A stretch of 64,000 bases of DNA from Cognatiyoonia koreensis (lineage in GTDB: Bacteria > Pseudomonadota > Alphaproteobacteria > Rhodobacterales > Rhodobacteraceae), in assembly GCF_900109295.1 (NCBI RefSeq), contig NZ_FOIZ01000002.1, forward strand, positions 434,001 to 498,000. The letters run 5' to 3'. The translations under genes were made by a program, and so were the position numbers. The notes under the pieces are model-generated. The model saw only the letters and a list, made by a program, of their open reading frames with translations. It was not told where the DNA came from and ran no database searches. Below are positions 45,276 through 54,196 of the stretch, piece by piece (position 1 is the first letter of the stretch; the number at the start of each line of letters is the position of its first letter).

Positions 45276-46268
45276 TTAGTTCAGCGCCTTATCCGTGATG
45301 GCATGTGTCCACGCACCTTCGGGCTCTGCCGTGATGACCGGGTCGGACCCCCCCGCAAGCAGTGTCGCCACTGTGCGATCAAAGTCCGCCGGATCAAGCG
45401 CGCCGTTTGACCCTGCAGTCAGTTTGGCGATTTCGCCCATCATGCGGATCTGTGCGGCCTCGGATTGGGCGCCGGTTTCGTCATATTCCAGCACGATGCC
45501 TGCCGCTTCTTCCGGATTCTCTTCGGCCCATTTCCAGCCTTTCATGGAGGCACGCACGAAGCGGACCATCTTGTCCTCGAACACCGGATCAGAGAGGTTC
45601 TCTTCAAGCACGTAGATGCCGTCTTCGAGTGTCGCAACACCCTGTTCTTCGTATTTGAAGGTGACCAGCTCGTCCTCGCTGACACCGGCATCAAGCACCT
45701 GACCGTATTCGTTGTATGTCATGGTCGAGATGCAGTCCGCCTGACGCTGCAGCAGCGGGTCGACGTTGAAACCCTGCTTGAGCACCGTCACGCCGTTTTC
45801 ACCGCCATCGGTCGGAATGCCGACCTGGCTCATCCAGGACAGGAACGGATATTCGTTGCCGAAGAACCAGACACCGATGGTCTTGCCGCGGAAATCCTCG
45901 ACCGTTTCAATGCCGGTGTCCTTCCAGCATGTCAGCATAAGGCCGGACGTCTTGAAGGGCTGCGCAATGTTCACAACGGGCAAGCCCTTTTCACGCGCGG
46001 CGAGTGCGGAGGGCATCCAGTTCAGCATCGCGTCAGCACCGCCACCGGCGAGCACCTGCGGCGGGGCGATATCGGGACCACCCGGCAGGATGGTGACGTT
46101 CAGCCCCTCTTCTTCGTAAAAGCCCTGATCCAACGCCACGTAGTACCCCGCAAACTGGGACTGCGTGACCCACTGCAACTGCAATGTCACATCATTGGCA
46201 TGGCCGTCCGCCTGGGCAGTTCCACCTAAACCAACGGCAAGTGCTGCCGCCATCATCAACTTTTTCAT
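45276..46268 (-). CDS. ABC importer binding protein, NMT1/THI5-like (putative pyrimidine uptake)
   Basis: The 330-residue secreted protein has a signal peptide MKKLMMAAALAVGLGGTAQA, then VTLQLQWVTQSQFAGYYVAL and GGADAMLNWMPSALAAREKG, typical of the NMT1/THI5 type that binds pyrimidine-like ligands. GGAGG lies five to six bases before the ATG at 46268. It is the last gene of the operon from the amidohydrolase. Pyrimidine uptake is inferred from operon and family. Confidence 0.88.
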   Translation of the reverse strand: MKKLMMAAALAVGLGGTAQADGHANDVTLQLQWVTQSQFAGYYVALDQGFYEEEGLNVTILPGGPDIAPPQVLAGGGADAMLNWMPSALAAREKGLPVVNIAQPFKTSGLMLTCWKDTGIETVEDFRGKTIGVWFFGNEYPFLSWMSQVGIPTDGGENGVTVLKQGFNVDPLLQRQADCISTMTYNEYGQVLDAGVSEDELVTFKYEEQGVATLEDGIYVLEENLSDPVFEDKMVRFVRASMKGWKWAEENPEEAAGIVLEYDETGAQSEAAQIRMMGEIAKLTAGSNGALDPADFDRTVATLLAGGSDPVITAEPEGAWTHAITDKALN

Positions 46269-46316
46269 TTTGACCTCCAAGTCAGTTTCATGTCGCGCGG
46301 GGTTCGCCCCGTCTCG

Positions 46317-47159
46317 TTATCTTTGCGAGGGGTGCCAGAAGGTCACCCGGGATTCGATAAATGCCACCAAGCCATAGAACGCCGATCCGGCGAGCGCTGC
46401 CACAACAATTTCGGCCCAGACAAGATCAAGTGCAAGCTGTCCGACCGATGTCGAGATACGGAACCCCATCCCGACCGTGGGAGAGCCGAAAAATTCAGCA
46501 ACAATGGCCCCGATCAGTGCCAATGTCGTGGCGATCTTGAGACCATTGAAGATGAATGGCATCGCAGCCGGCAAGCGCAATTTCAACAAGGTCGCCCAAT
46601 AGCCCGCCCCATAGGTGCGCATCAGATCGCGCTGCATCGCGGTGGTGTCGCGCAACCCCGCGACCGTGTTCACGAGGATCGGGAAAAAAATCATCACGGC
46701 GACAACGGCGACCTTTGATTCAGGCCCGCTGCCCAGCCATTTCACAAAGATCGGTGCCGTGCCGACAATTGGCAGGGCCGCCATGAAGCTGCCGACGGGC
46801 AGGATACCGCGCGTCAGGAAATCAGAGCGGTCTGCAAGGATCGCCATGGCAAAGGCGGACAGTGTGCCAAGGACATACCCCACCAGCGCGCCTTTGATGA
46901 TCGTCTGGTTGAAGTCTGCCCAAAGCAACGGAATTTCAGCGGCAAACCGCGCGCCGATCATCGAAGGCGGCGGCAGGATTACGGCACTGATGCCCAGCCC
47001 CCTGACAAGAATTTCCCACATGATCAGGATCGTGATGCCGAAGATCGCGGGGATCAGCAGGCTGACACGCCGCGAATCCGACGATGGTCCATGCGCAAGC
47101 CGGGTATTCAGCCACCACCCTGCGATCCAGACGGCCCCTGCTGAAGCGAACGCCATCAT
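46317..47159 (-). CDS. ABC importer permease (NitT/TauT type)
   Basis: The 280-residue permease has about six helices; the EAA loop is RTYGAGYWATLLKLRLPAAMP. It overlaps the preceding permease (ATGA). The two permeases probably form a heterodimer served by one ATPase and one binding protein. Confidence 0.88.
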   Translation of the reverse strand: MMAFASAGAVWIAGWWLNTRLAHGPSSDSRRVSLLIPAIFGITILIMWEILVRGLGISAVILPPPSMIGARFAAEIPLLWADFNQTIIKGALVGYVLGTLSAFAMAILADRSDFLTRGILPVGSFMAALPIVGTAPIFVKWLGSGPESKVAVVAVMIFFPILVNTVAGLRDTTAMQRDLMRTYGAGYWATLLKLRLPAAMPFIFNGLKIATTLALIGAIVAEFFGSPTVGMGFRISTSVGQLALDLVWAEIVVAALAGSAFYGLVAFIESRVTFWHPSQR

Positions 47160-48076
47160 GTCGCTTTCATCCCCATTCGGCGCAATGTGCCCCTCTCAAT
47201 CATGTTGATGATGACGATCAGCAGCGCCGCCGTGATTGCAGCCGCAAACAAGGCGGCCCAGGTCACAAGTGGTTGCCCGTACTGATCGCCCACCAGCATC
47301 CGCGCGCCGAACCCGGCACGCGCGCCTGTTGGCAGTTCCCCGACGATCGCGCCCACCAGTGCTGCGGAAATCCCGATCTTGAGCGACGCAAAAAGATACG
47401 GCACCGACGCAGGCAAACGCAGTTTCCAGAACCCTTGTGACGCATTGGCATTGTAAGTGCGCAGCAGATCCAGCTGCATCGCATCCGGACTGCGCAACCC
47501 CTTAACCATGCCCACGACGACAGGAAAGAAGGAAAGATAAGCCGAAATCACTGACTTCGGAAGCAGACCCTGTATCCCGATTGCGCCCAGCATCACGATG
47601 ATCATCGGAGCCAGCGCAAGGATCGGGATCGTCTGAGAGGTGATCGCCCATGGCATGACCGACTTGTCCATGGTGCGGCTGAACACGATCCCGACCGCCA
47701 ACAGGATCCCGAGTGTGGTGCCGATCACAAAACCCAGAAGGGTCGCCGACAGGGTGACCCAACCATGATAAACCAAACTGCGATTGGATGTGGGGCGCTT
47801 GAGTGCGACAGTGTCCCAAAGTTCCGCCGCGACCTGATGGGGTGATGGCAGGCGTGGGCGTTCCTGCGTGAATGTCAGCGGAATGATCTGCGGATTCTTC
47901 AAGGCCAGCGTCAGTCCGACCAGCTCTTGCCGTGCAATCGGCGTATCGGGCTCCAATACCAAGCCGTCGCGCTGGGCCTGGTCTGCCGTCAAATGTGCAT
48001 TCATCGGAATGACACAGACCACCCAAATCATCAAAACAGCACAAAGCACCGTGAGGACCGGAACAATGGACTTCAT
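47156..48076 (-). CDS. ABC importer permease (NitT/TauT type)
   Basis: The 306-residue permease has an N-terminal helix, a periplasmic insert (residues 25-85) and the EAA loop RTYNANASQGFWKLRLPASV. The insert makes it longer than its partner. The 48-base space to the ATPase gene holds a 36-base element also seen between preT and preA. Confidence 0.88.
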   Translation of the reverse strand: MKSIVPVLTVLCAVLMIWVVCVIPMNAHLTADQAQRDGLVLEPDTPIARQELVGLTLALKNPQIIPLTFTQERPRLPSPHQVAAELWDTVALKRPTSNRSLVYHGWVTLSATLLGFVIGTTLGILLAVGIVFSRTMDKSVMPWAITSQTIPILALAPMIIVMLGAIGIQGLLPKSVISAYLSFFPVVVGMVKGLRSPDAMQLDLLRTYNANASQGFWKLRLPASVPYLFASLKIGISAALVGAIVGELPTGARAGFGARMLVGDQYGQPLVTWAALFAAAITAALLIVIINMIERGTLRRMGMKAT

Positions 48077-48089
48077 GCGCGCCCCGCCC

Positions 48090-48125
48090 CTTCATCTGGC
48101 CAGATAAACTCGCGCCGCAGGCTCC
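48090..48125 (-). repeat. Short intercistronic repeat, copy 1
   Basis: A 36-base element at the ATPase stop, CTTCATCTGGCCAGAT... on the plus strand, matches 30 of 36 bases of the copy at 55520-55555. Both lie between co-directional minus-strand genes. Confidence 0.6.
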
Positions 48126-48904
48126 TACACATCAACATGGCCCGCCCGCAGCCCGTCTCGCACGCGGTGTGAAATCGCAATGAATTCCGGCGTGTCGCGT
48201 ATATCCAGCGGCCGCTCTTTTGGCAGCGGACTTTCAATGACATCGGTGATCCGGCCCGGACGCGGCGACATGACGACGATCTTGGTCGACAGATACACCG
48301 CCTCGGGGATCGAATGGGTGACAAAGGCAATCGTTTTTTCCGTGCGCGCCCATAGCTGAAGCAGTTGTTCGTTCAGGTGATCCCTGACGATTTCATCCAG
48401 TGCACCGAAAGGTTCGTCCATCAGAAGGATATCAGCATCAAAGGCAAGGGCACGCGCGATACTCGCCCGCTGCTGCATCCCGCCGGACAGTTGCCACGGA
48501 AATTTCTTCTCGAAATTATCAAGATCGACGAGCGAGAGAACCCGCTTCACACGCTCTGCCTGTTCGACCTTGGAGAATCCCATGATCTCCAGCGGCAGGC
48601 GGATGTTCCCGCCAATCGTGCGCCACGGATAAAGTCCCGCTGCCTGAAACACATAGCCATAAGCCCGCGCACGCCGCGCGTCATCCGGGGACATGCCGTT
48701 GACAGTCAGCTCCCCCGCCGTCGGCGTCTCAAGCCCCGCGATACAGCGCAGGAACGTGGTCTTGCCGCAGCCCGATGGGCCGATAAACGAAACGAAATCA
48801 CCCTTGTTGATCTCAAGGCTCACGTCTTTCAATGCGTGAACCGGACCGTCGTTGGTTTGGAAGGTAAGGTCGAGACGCGTGGCAGAGATCGTTGTTTCAG
48901 TCAT
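48125..48904 (-). CDS. ABC importer ATP-binding protein (NitT/TauT type)
   Basis: The 259-residue ATPase has Walker A GPSGCGKTTFLRCI, Q-loop YVFQAAGLYPWRT, signature LSGGMQQRASIARAL, Walker B ILLMDEPFGALD and H-loop FVTHSIPEAVYL. It overlaps the upstream membrane-protein gene (ATGA) and pairs with the two permeases and binding protein that follow. Confidence 0.92.
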   Translation of the reverse strand: MTETTISATRLDLTFQTNDGPVHALKDVSLEINKGDFVSFIGPSGCGKTTFLRCIAGLETPTAGELTVNGMSPDDARRARAYGYVFQAAGLYPWRTIGGNIRLPLEIMGFSKVEQAERVKRVLSLVDLDNFEKKFPWQLSGGMQQRASIARALAFDADILLMDEPFGALDEIVRDHLNEQLLQLWARTEKTIAFVTHSIPEAVYLSTKIVVMSPRPGRITDVIESPLPKERPLDIRDTPEFIAISHRVRDGLRAGHVDV

Positions 48905-49623
48905 GCACCATCGCCATCCCGGCCTCGATCAAGGACCTCTTCCCGCATCAGCGAATTCGTCGGTTCGATCAAATCCTCAGGTGGGCCAATAAAATCGTAT
49001 TTGACCTCTTTCAGCATCTTTTGCGGCTCAAACGGGAACTGCAGGAAAATGCCAAGTCCTGCGGAGATAACGAAAAGGTAGCCCCATAAGCCCATTGCCT
49101 CACTTGCGGCTTGAAGGTTCAGGATTCCAAGAAGAATGACGCATGCCCACGCCAACGGTGCAAGCGGTCTGATTCCCAACCATGTCATTGCCAGACCTAA
49201 TGCCAGTACAAACGGTAGCGGGATACTCAACCATGTTGTTGAAGCCGCGCCGAGCACCGCCTGAATGAGAACAGCTGTAACGGTAACGTTCAGGACAGCT
49301 GACAGTATGTAGTAGATTGACGGTGACCACGTGATGATCCGCCGGAGATAAAGCGGCGCGATCAGAAGGATACCAAAAATGCCTGACAGCATATCTGGAC
49401 GAAGACTGACGTCCGAGCTCCCAAAGAACCCGGATTGCGTAAAGGTCATGCAACCGACAACCGTGGCAACCAAAAGAAGCACAAGCGACAAATACCGAAT
49501 AGTGAGATGACCAAGTGCATCGTCGCCGACGATAATGGCATTCAACTTGCCTAGTCGGCCGTCATATTCATCAGGAGCTAGAACGTCTGTGGTTTTGGTG
49601 ACTCTTTTGGACAATACTGACAC
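48901..49623 (-). CDS. Unknown multi-pass membrane protein in pyrimidine operon
   Basis: About 240 residues have five or six helices (TIRYLSLVLLLVATVVGCM, SIYYILSAVLNVTVTAVLIQ, FVLALGLAMTWLGIRPLAPL) and a charged C-terminus. It resembles the tripartite-like membrane subunits but I do not recognise it. Base composition is visibly more AT-rich than the flanking genes. I place the start at a GTG (49623), just after the hydA stop; an ATG at 49692 would overlap hydA by 64 bases. It overlaps the ATPase gene, so it is coupled to the importer. Confidence 0.65.
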   Translation of the reverse strand: MSVLSKRVTKTTDVLAPDEYDGRLGKLNAIIVGDDALGHLTIRYLSLVLLLVATVVGCMTFTQSGFFGSSDVSLRPDMLSGIFGILLIAPLYLRRIITWSPSIYYILSAVLNVTVTAVLIQAVLGAASTTWLSIPLPFVLALGLAMTWLGIRPLAPLAWACVILLGILNLQAASEAMGLWGYLFVISAGLGIFLQFPFEPQKMLKEVKYDFIGPPEDLIEPTNSLMREEVLDRGRDGDGA

Positions 49624-49628
49624 TAGGT

Positions 49629-51083
49629 CTAAACCCCACTCGCCGGTATACCCGTTCGTTCCACTGGTCGCGGTGCGGTCAGTTCTTTCCATGATGACAG
49701 CGCCTTGTTCACCGGTGTGTTCCCTGCGCGCTTCACGAATTGGCCGTGGCCTTCCTCGGTTCTGATTTCGCCGTCGTGCACAGCGACCTGTCCGCGCGTC
49801 AGGGTGAACCGCGGCAGGCCCGTCACTTCCTTGCCCTCGAACACGTTGTAGTCGATGGCGGATTGCTGGGCGCTGGCCTGGATCGTCTTGGATTTCTCTG
49901 GGTCCCAGACGACAAGGTCTGCATCGGCCCCGACCAGCACCGCCCCTTTCTTGGGGTAACAGTTCAGGATCTTCGCGATATTGGTCGAGGTCACAGCGAC
50001 AAATTCGTTCATCGTCAGCCGTCCGGTACGCACCCCATGGGTCCAGAGCATCGGCATCCGGTCCTCAAGCCCGCCGGTGCCGTTCGGGATCTTCGTGAAA
50101 TCACCGACGCCATAGCGTTTCTGTTCGGTCGTGAATGCGCAGTGATCCGTTGCCACGACCGACAGCGAACCCGACTGCAAACCGGCCCAGAGGCTGTCCT
50201 GATGCTGCTTGTTGCGGAATGGCGGCGACATGACCCGCCGCGCGGCGTGGTCCCAATCCTTGTTGAAATACTCGGATTCATCCAGCGTCAGGTGCTGGAT
50301 CAGGGGTTCGCCCCAAACGCGCTTGCCTTGCATGCGCGCGCGGCGGATCGCTTCGTGGCTGTCCTCGCAAGAGGTATGCACCACGTAGAGCGGCACGCCC
50401 GCCATATCGGCGATCATGATGGCACGGTTGGTTGCTTCACCCTCGACTTGGGGCGGGCGGGAATAGGCGTGTGCCTCTGGCCCGGTATTGCCTTGCGCCA
50501 GAAGTTTCGCGGACAGTTCCGCGACCACATCGCCGTTCTCGGCGTGAACCATCGCGATGCCGCCAAGTTCCGCGAGGCGCTGGAACGACGCATACATTTC
50601 GTCATCGTTGACCATCAGCGCGCCTTTGTAGGCCATGAAGTGCTTGAAGGTGTTGATGCCGCGGTCCTTGATGACCGACTCCATCTCGTTGAAGACCTGT
50701 TCGCCCCACCATGTGACGGCCATATGGAAGGAATAATCACAGTTCGCGCGGCCTGATTTGTTGTCCCACATCTGCAATGCGTCGTGCAGGCCCTGACCGG
50801 GGCTGGGCAGTGCGAAATCGACGACCATCGTTGTGCCACCGGACAGCGCCGCGCGCGTACCGGATTCAAAATCATCCGTGGAATATGTGCCCATGAACGG
50901 CATTTCGAGGTGCGTATGCGGATCGATCCCGCCGGGCATGACGTAGCAGCCGGTGGCGTCGAGTTGTTCATCGCCCTTCAGGTCCGGGCCGATTTCAATG
51001 ATCTTGCCGCCGTCGATGAGGACGTCTGCCTTGTAGGTCAGATCAGCGGTGACGATGGTGCCGTTTTTGATGACTTTGGTCAT
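49629..51083 (-). CDS. hydA: Dihydropyrimidinase
   Basis: The 484-residue dinuclear-zinc amidohydrolase opens 5,6-dihydrouracil/thymine to N-carbamoyl-beta-amino acids. Metal ligands are in GGIDPHTHLEMPF, the carboxylated Lys in NTFKHFMAYKGALMVND, then MVHAENGDVV, LYVVHTSCEDSHEA and the catalytic Asp in VVATDHCAF. Length is normal. It overlaps the small unknown gene (ATGA). Confidence 0.96.
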   Translation of the reverse strand: MTKVIKNGTIVTADLTYKADVLIDGGKIIEIGPDLKGDEQLDATGCYVMPGGIDPHTHLEMPFMGTYSTDDFESGTRAALSGGTTMVVDFALPSPGQGLHDALQMWDNKSGRANCDYSFHMAVTWWGEQVFNEMESVIKDRGINTFKHFMAYKGALMVNDDEMYASFQRLAELGGIAMVHAENGDVVAELSAKLLAQGNTGPEAHAYSRPPQVEGEATNRAIMIADMAGVPLYVVHTSCEDSHEAIRRARMQGKRVWGEPLIQHLTLDESEYFNKDWDHAARRVMSPPFRNKQHQDSLWAGLQSGSLSVVATDHCAFTTEQKRYGVGDFTKIPNGTGGLEDRMPMLWTHGVRTGRLTMNEFVAVTSTNIAKILNCYPKKGAVLVGADADLVVWDPEKSKTIQASAQQSAIDYNVFEGKEVTGLPRFTLTRGQVAVHDGEIRTEEGHGQFVKRAGNTPVNKALSSWKELTAPRPVERTGIPASGV

Positions 51084-51442
51084 GATTTTCCTCCACAGGC
51101 GGCTGCACGCGACCCCTCTAGTTTCGGCAGGCCATTTAGAGCGTTAAAAGCGGCCACCATTATAGGTTGGTCTGGAATTAGAACGCATTGCACATCAATG
51201 ATCGTCCGAATTAAACTAGGGTCCACTTGAGTTATATTCGCTCTTTCTGCACAGACGTCAGTCCCTCCCAAATACAGGTTTGCTCCTGTCCAATAGCCTT
51301 GAACCCAATCTACTAAAGCTTGATCTTCAACACTGCCGAGTTTTGAGCAAGCAATTGATCCGATTCCGTCTGTCCACGCCAGTTCCGCTGCCACAGGCGG
51401 TGCCAAAAGCGGGATAGCAAAGAGTGTGCAGAAATGTCTCAC
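51080..51442 (-). CDS. Small secreted protein of unknown function in pyrimidine operon
   Basis: The 120-residue protein has a signal peptide ending PPVAAELAW and four Cys in the mature part (IACSKLG, DVCAER, VQCVLI, AACGGK), so likely disulfide-bonded in the periplasm. The sequence YWTGANLYLGGTDVCAERAN is distinctive and not recognised. Its middle is more AT-rich than the neighbours. ATGA overlaps on both sides show coupled translation with the amidohydrolase and hydA. Confidence 0.7.
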   Translation of the reverse strand: MRHFCTLFAIPLLAPPVAAELAWTDGIGSIACSKLGSVEDQALVDWVQGYWTGANLYLGGTDVCAERANITQVDPSLIRTIIDVQCVLIPDQPIMVAAFNALNGLPKLEGSRAAACGGKS

Positions 51443-52689
51443 CCCACAATCCCCGCCGTCTCTACCACCGCATGGAACAAGACATCAGTCCCTGCCGCCG
51501 CCCACTCCGGCGAAATCTCTTCAGCTTCGTTGTGGCTTAGCCCGTCTACACAGGGGCACATCACCATCGCTGTCGGGTAGATATCGTTGATCCAGCAGGC
51601 GTCGTGCCCGGCGCCGGACACGATATCCATGTGCGAATAGCCGAGCCGTTCGGCTGCGTCACGGACGGCTTTGACGCAGTTTTCATCAAACGCGGGCGGG
51701 TCGAATTGGCCGACGATTTCACATGAAAAATCTACACCTATATCTTCGCAGAGTTTCGGTGCCCGTTCGTTGAATTCCGCGACCATCCCGTTCAGTTTGT
51801 CCAGTAGGTGCGTGCGCATATCGACGGTGAAAACCACCTTGCCCGGGATGATGTTGCGCGAGTTCGGGTAGACGTCGATATGGCCGATGGCCCCCACCGC
51901 GTTGGGTTGGTTCTTCATCGCGATCTCGTGCACCAGCTCGGTCACCAGCGCCAAGCCTCGGCCAGCGTTTTTGCGCATGTGCATGGGGGTGGAGCCGGTA
52001 TGGCTTTCCTTGCCCGTCACCGTGCATTCGATCCAGCGCAGACCCTGCCCGTGGGTGACGACGCCGATGTCTTTGCCCTCGGCTTCCAGAATGGGGCCTT
52101 GTTCGATGTGAAGTTCAAAGAAGGCGTGCATCTTGCGATCGCCGACCTTTTCATCGCCTTTCCAACCGATGCGTTCCAGTTCATCGCCGAATTTCTTGCC
52201 CTTTGCGTCGACCCGGTCGAGCGCCCAGTCAAGGGCATGCTTGCCCGCGAATACGCCTGACGCGAGCATTGCCGGTGCGTAGCGCGTGCCTTCCTCGTTC
52301 GTCCAGTTGGTCACGACGATCGGGTGCTTTGTCTTGATGTCGAGGTCGTTCAATGTGCGGATGATTTCCAGCCCGCCCAGCACACCCAGAACGCCGTCGT
52401 ATTTGCCACCGGTCGGTTGCGTGTCGAGGTGGCTGCCGACGTAAACGGGCAACGCGTCAGGGTCGGTGCCTTCGCGGCGTGCGAACATATTGCCGATTTC
52501 GTCGACACCCATGGTACAACCCGCAGCCTCGCACCATGTCTGGAACAGGTGGCGGCCTTCGCTGTCTTCATCCGTCAGGGTCTGGCGGTTGTTGCCACCG
52601 GCAATACCGGGCCCAATCTTGGCCATTTCCATCAGGCTGTCCCACAGACGTTCACCATTGATGCGCAGATTTTCACCGGGGGCAGCCAT
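51439..52689 (-). CDS. N-carbamoyl-beta-alanine amidohydrolase-type Zn hydrolase
   Basis: The 416-residue M20-type enzyme of the hydantoinase/carbamoylase family cleaves N-carbamoyl-beta-amino acids to beta-alanine or beta-aminoisobutyrate, ammonia and CO2. Metal ligands are in YVGSHLDTQPTGGKYDGVLG, NEEGTRYAP, FELHIEQGP and VSGAGHDACWI. GAGG lies before the ATG at 52689; the 29-residue extension upstream crosses the RutR box. Allantoate or ureidoglycine hydrolysis is a family alternative, but hydA next door favours this. Confidence 0.9.
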   Translation of the reverse strand: MAAPGENLRINGERLWDSLMEMAKIGPGIAGGNNRQTLTDEDSEGRHLFQTWCEAAGCTMGVDEIGNMFARREGTDPDALPVYVGSHLDTQPTGGKYDGVLGVLGGLEIIRTLNDLDIKTKHPIVVTNWTNEEGTRYAPAMLASGVFAGKHALDWALDRVDAKGKKFGDELERIGWKGDEKVGDRKMHAFFELHIEQGPILEAEGKDIGVVTHGQGLRWIECTVTGKESHTGSTPMHMRKNAGRGLALVTELVHEIAMKNQPNAVGAIGHIDVYPNSRNIIPGKVVFTVDMRTHLLDKLNGMVAEFNERAPKLCEDIGVDFSCEIVGQFDPPAFDENCVKAVRDAAERLGYSHMDIVSGAGHDACWINDIYPTAMVMCPCVDGLSHNEAEEISPEWAAAGTDVLFHAVVETAGIVG

Positions 52690-52703
52690 GGTAACCTCAT
52701 TCT

Positions 52704-52721
52704 TTTGACCAGATGGTAAAA
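52704..52721. promoter_or_regulatory. Candidate RutR operator of the amidohydrolase operon
   Basis: TTTGACCAGATGGTAAAA is a near-palindrome matching the RutR box TTGACCA-N2-TGGTCAA with one mismatch. It lies 15 bases upstream of the amidohydrolase ATG, between it and rutR. Confidence 0.7.
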
Positions 52722-52839
52722 TGAAGGCTAACAGAGGCGGATAGGCAGTCAAGTTTCCTGTGTAAATTTGCGGCAAACGCCCAACTTTACCTCAGGGGGA
52801 CTGGTTTCGATTGATGCGCGCCTAAATATCCAGCAAAGA

Positions 52840-53454
52840 ATGGTTATGAGCAGTTCCGCACCCCGCACACGGATTCAGGAAAAAAACCGCAGCGTCATTC
52901 TGGCTGCGGGGCTGGAGGTATTTTCCCAGTATGGATTTCGCGGGACCACGCTGGACCAGATTGCCGATGCGGCAGGATTGTCCAAGCCGAACGTTCTTTA
53001 CTACTTTGCGTCGAAAGAGGCGATTTACACAGAGCTTTTGACAGAGCTGTTGCGCACCTGGCTTGATCCGCTGATGGCGATGGATGCAGACGGAGATCCG
53101 GTCGCCGAGATTCTTGGCTATGCAAAGCTGAAACTTCGGATGAGTCGGGACTATCCGCGTGAAAGTCGCCTGTTCGCCAATGAAATCCTGCAAGGCGCGC
53201 CGCTGATCGGCGCTGCGCTGCGCGGTGATTTGAAAGAGCTTGTCGCCGAAAAGGTCAAGATCATCCGCGCCTGGCAGGTGGCCGGCAAGATCGCGGATAT
53301 TGATCCGCATCACCTGATCTTTTCGATCTGGGCACTGACCCAGCATTACGCCGACTTCGATGTGCAGGTGCGCGCCGTGATGCCCGAAAGCGAGCCGTTT
53401 CCAGGGGCGGATGCCTTTATCGAGACCCTCTATCAGCGTCTTCTCAAGACCTGA
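52840..53454 (+). CDS. rutR: TetR-family regulator RutR
   Basis: The 204-residue protein has a TetR N-terminal HTH (QYGFRGTTLDQIADAAGLSKPNVLYYFASKEA). The C-terminal sequence closely follows Escherichia coli RutR (LKLRMSRDYPRESRLFANEIL, DPHHLIFSIWALTQHYADF). RutR is uracil/thymine-responsive and controls pyrimidine use. The start is one of two close ATGs (52840 or 52846). It is divergent from the amidohydrolase, with the operator between. Confidence 0.93.
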   Translation: MVMSSSAPRTRIQEKNRSVILAAGLEVFSQYGFRGTTLDQIADAAGLSKPNVLYYFASKEAIYTELLTELLRTWLDPLMAMDADGDPVAEILGYAKLKLRMSRDYPRESRLFANEILQGAPLIGAALRGDLKELVAEKVKIIRAWQVAGKIADIDPHHLIFSIWALTQHYADFDVQVRAVMPESEPFPGADAFIETLYQRLLKT

Positions 53455-53524
53455 CGCATCCGTCCGTTTTCTGGAACGAAACGCGACATTGTCAGTTTCT
53501 CTGCCAAAGAGAGGTTACACTGAC

Positions 53525-54196
53525 ATGACACATACGCTGACGTTGCAAGGCATCAAACCGGTCACACATGACACGTATATGCTGACGTTCAATCGCCCCG
53601 AAGGTTTTGATTTCGAAGCCGGGCAAGCCACAAATCTGGCCTTTGACGAAAAGGGCTGGCGCGATGCCGAACGCCCGTTCACCATGACATCCTTGCCCGA
53701 CCAGAAGAACGCGCTTGAGTTCGTCATCAAATCCTATCCCGAAAAGGATGGCGTGACGGATGAAATCCCGAACATGAACCCCGGCGATCAGGTCATCGCG
53801 GACGATCCGTTCGGAGCGATCACCGACCACGGCCCGGGCGTATTCATCGCCGCCGGTGCCGGGATCACCCCGTTTATTGCGATCCTGCGTGCCCATGCAA
53901 AGAAAGGCGCAATGAATTGCCAGCTGATCTATGTGAACGAAACGGACGCCGACATCATTCTGAAGGGTGAATTCGACCAGATGAACGGCCTTGAGACGAT
54001 CTACCTTGTGTCGGATCAGGATGATACGGCGCATGAGAAGGGAAAACCTGACAAGGAAACCCTGTCAGGCATCATTTCCGATTTTGACCAGACGTTCTAT
54101 ATCTGCGGGCCCGGCGACATGGTCGACGACGTGCGCAATTCTTTAAAGGAACTGGGTGCGGCAGAAGACAAGATCATTACCGAGGACGGTTGGTAA
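53525..54196 (+). CDS. FAD-dependent flavodoxin/ferredoxin reductase-like protein
   Basis: The 223-residue protein has an FNR-type FAD/NAD domain: RPFTMTSLP (FAD), GVFIAAGAGITPFIAILRAH (pyridine nucleotide) and C-terminal FYICGPGDMVDDVR. It lacks a 2Fe-2S domain. It lies 70 bases after rutR on the same strand and end to end with preA. A role in supplying electrons near PreTA is possible but not shown. Confidence 0.8.
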   Translation: MTHTLTLQGIKPVTHDTYMLTFNRPEGFDFEAGQATNLAFDEKGWRDAERPFTMTSLPDQKNALEFVIKSYPEKDGVTDEIPNMNPGDQVIADDPFGAITDHGPGVFIAAGAGITPFIAILRAHAKKGAMNCQLIYVNETDADIILKGEFDQMNGLETIYLVSDQDDTAHEKGKPDKETLSGIISDFDQTFYICGPGDMVDDVRNSLKELGAAEDKIITEDGW

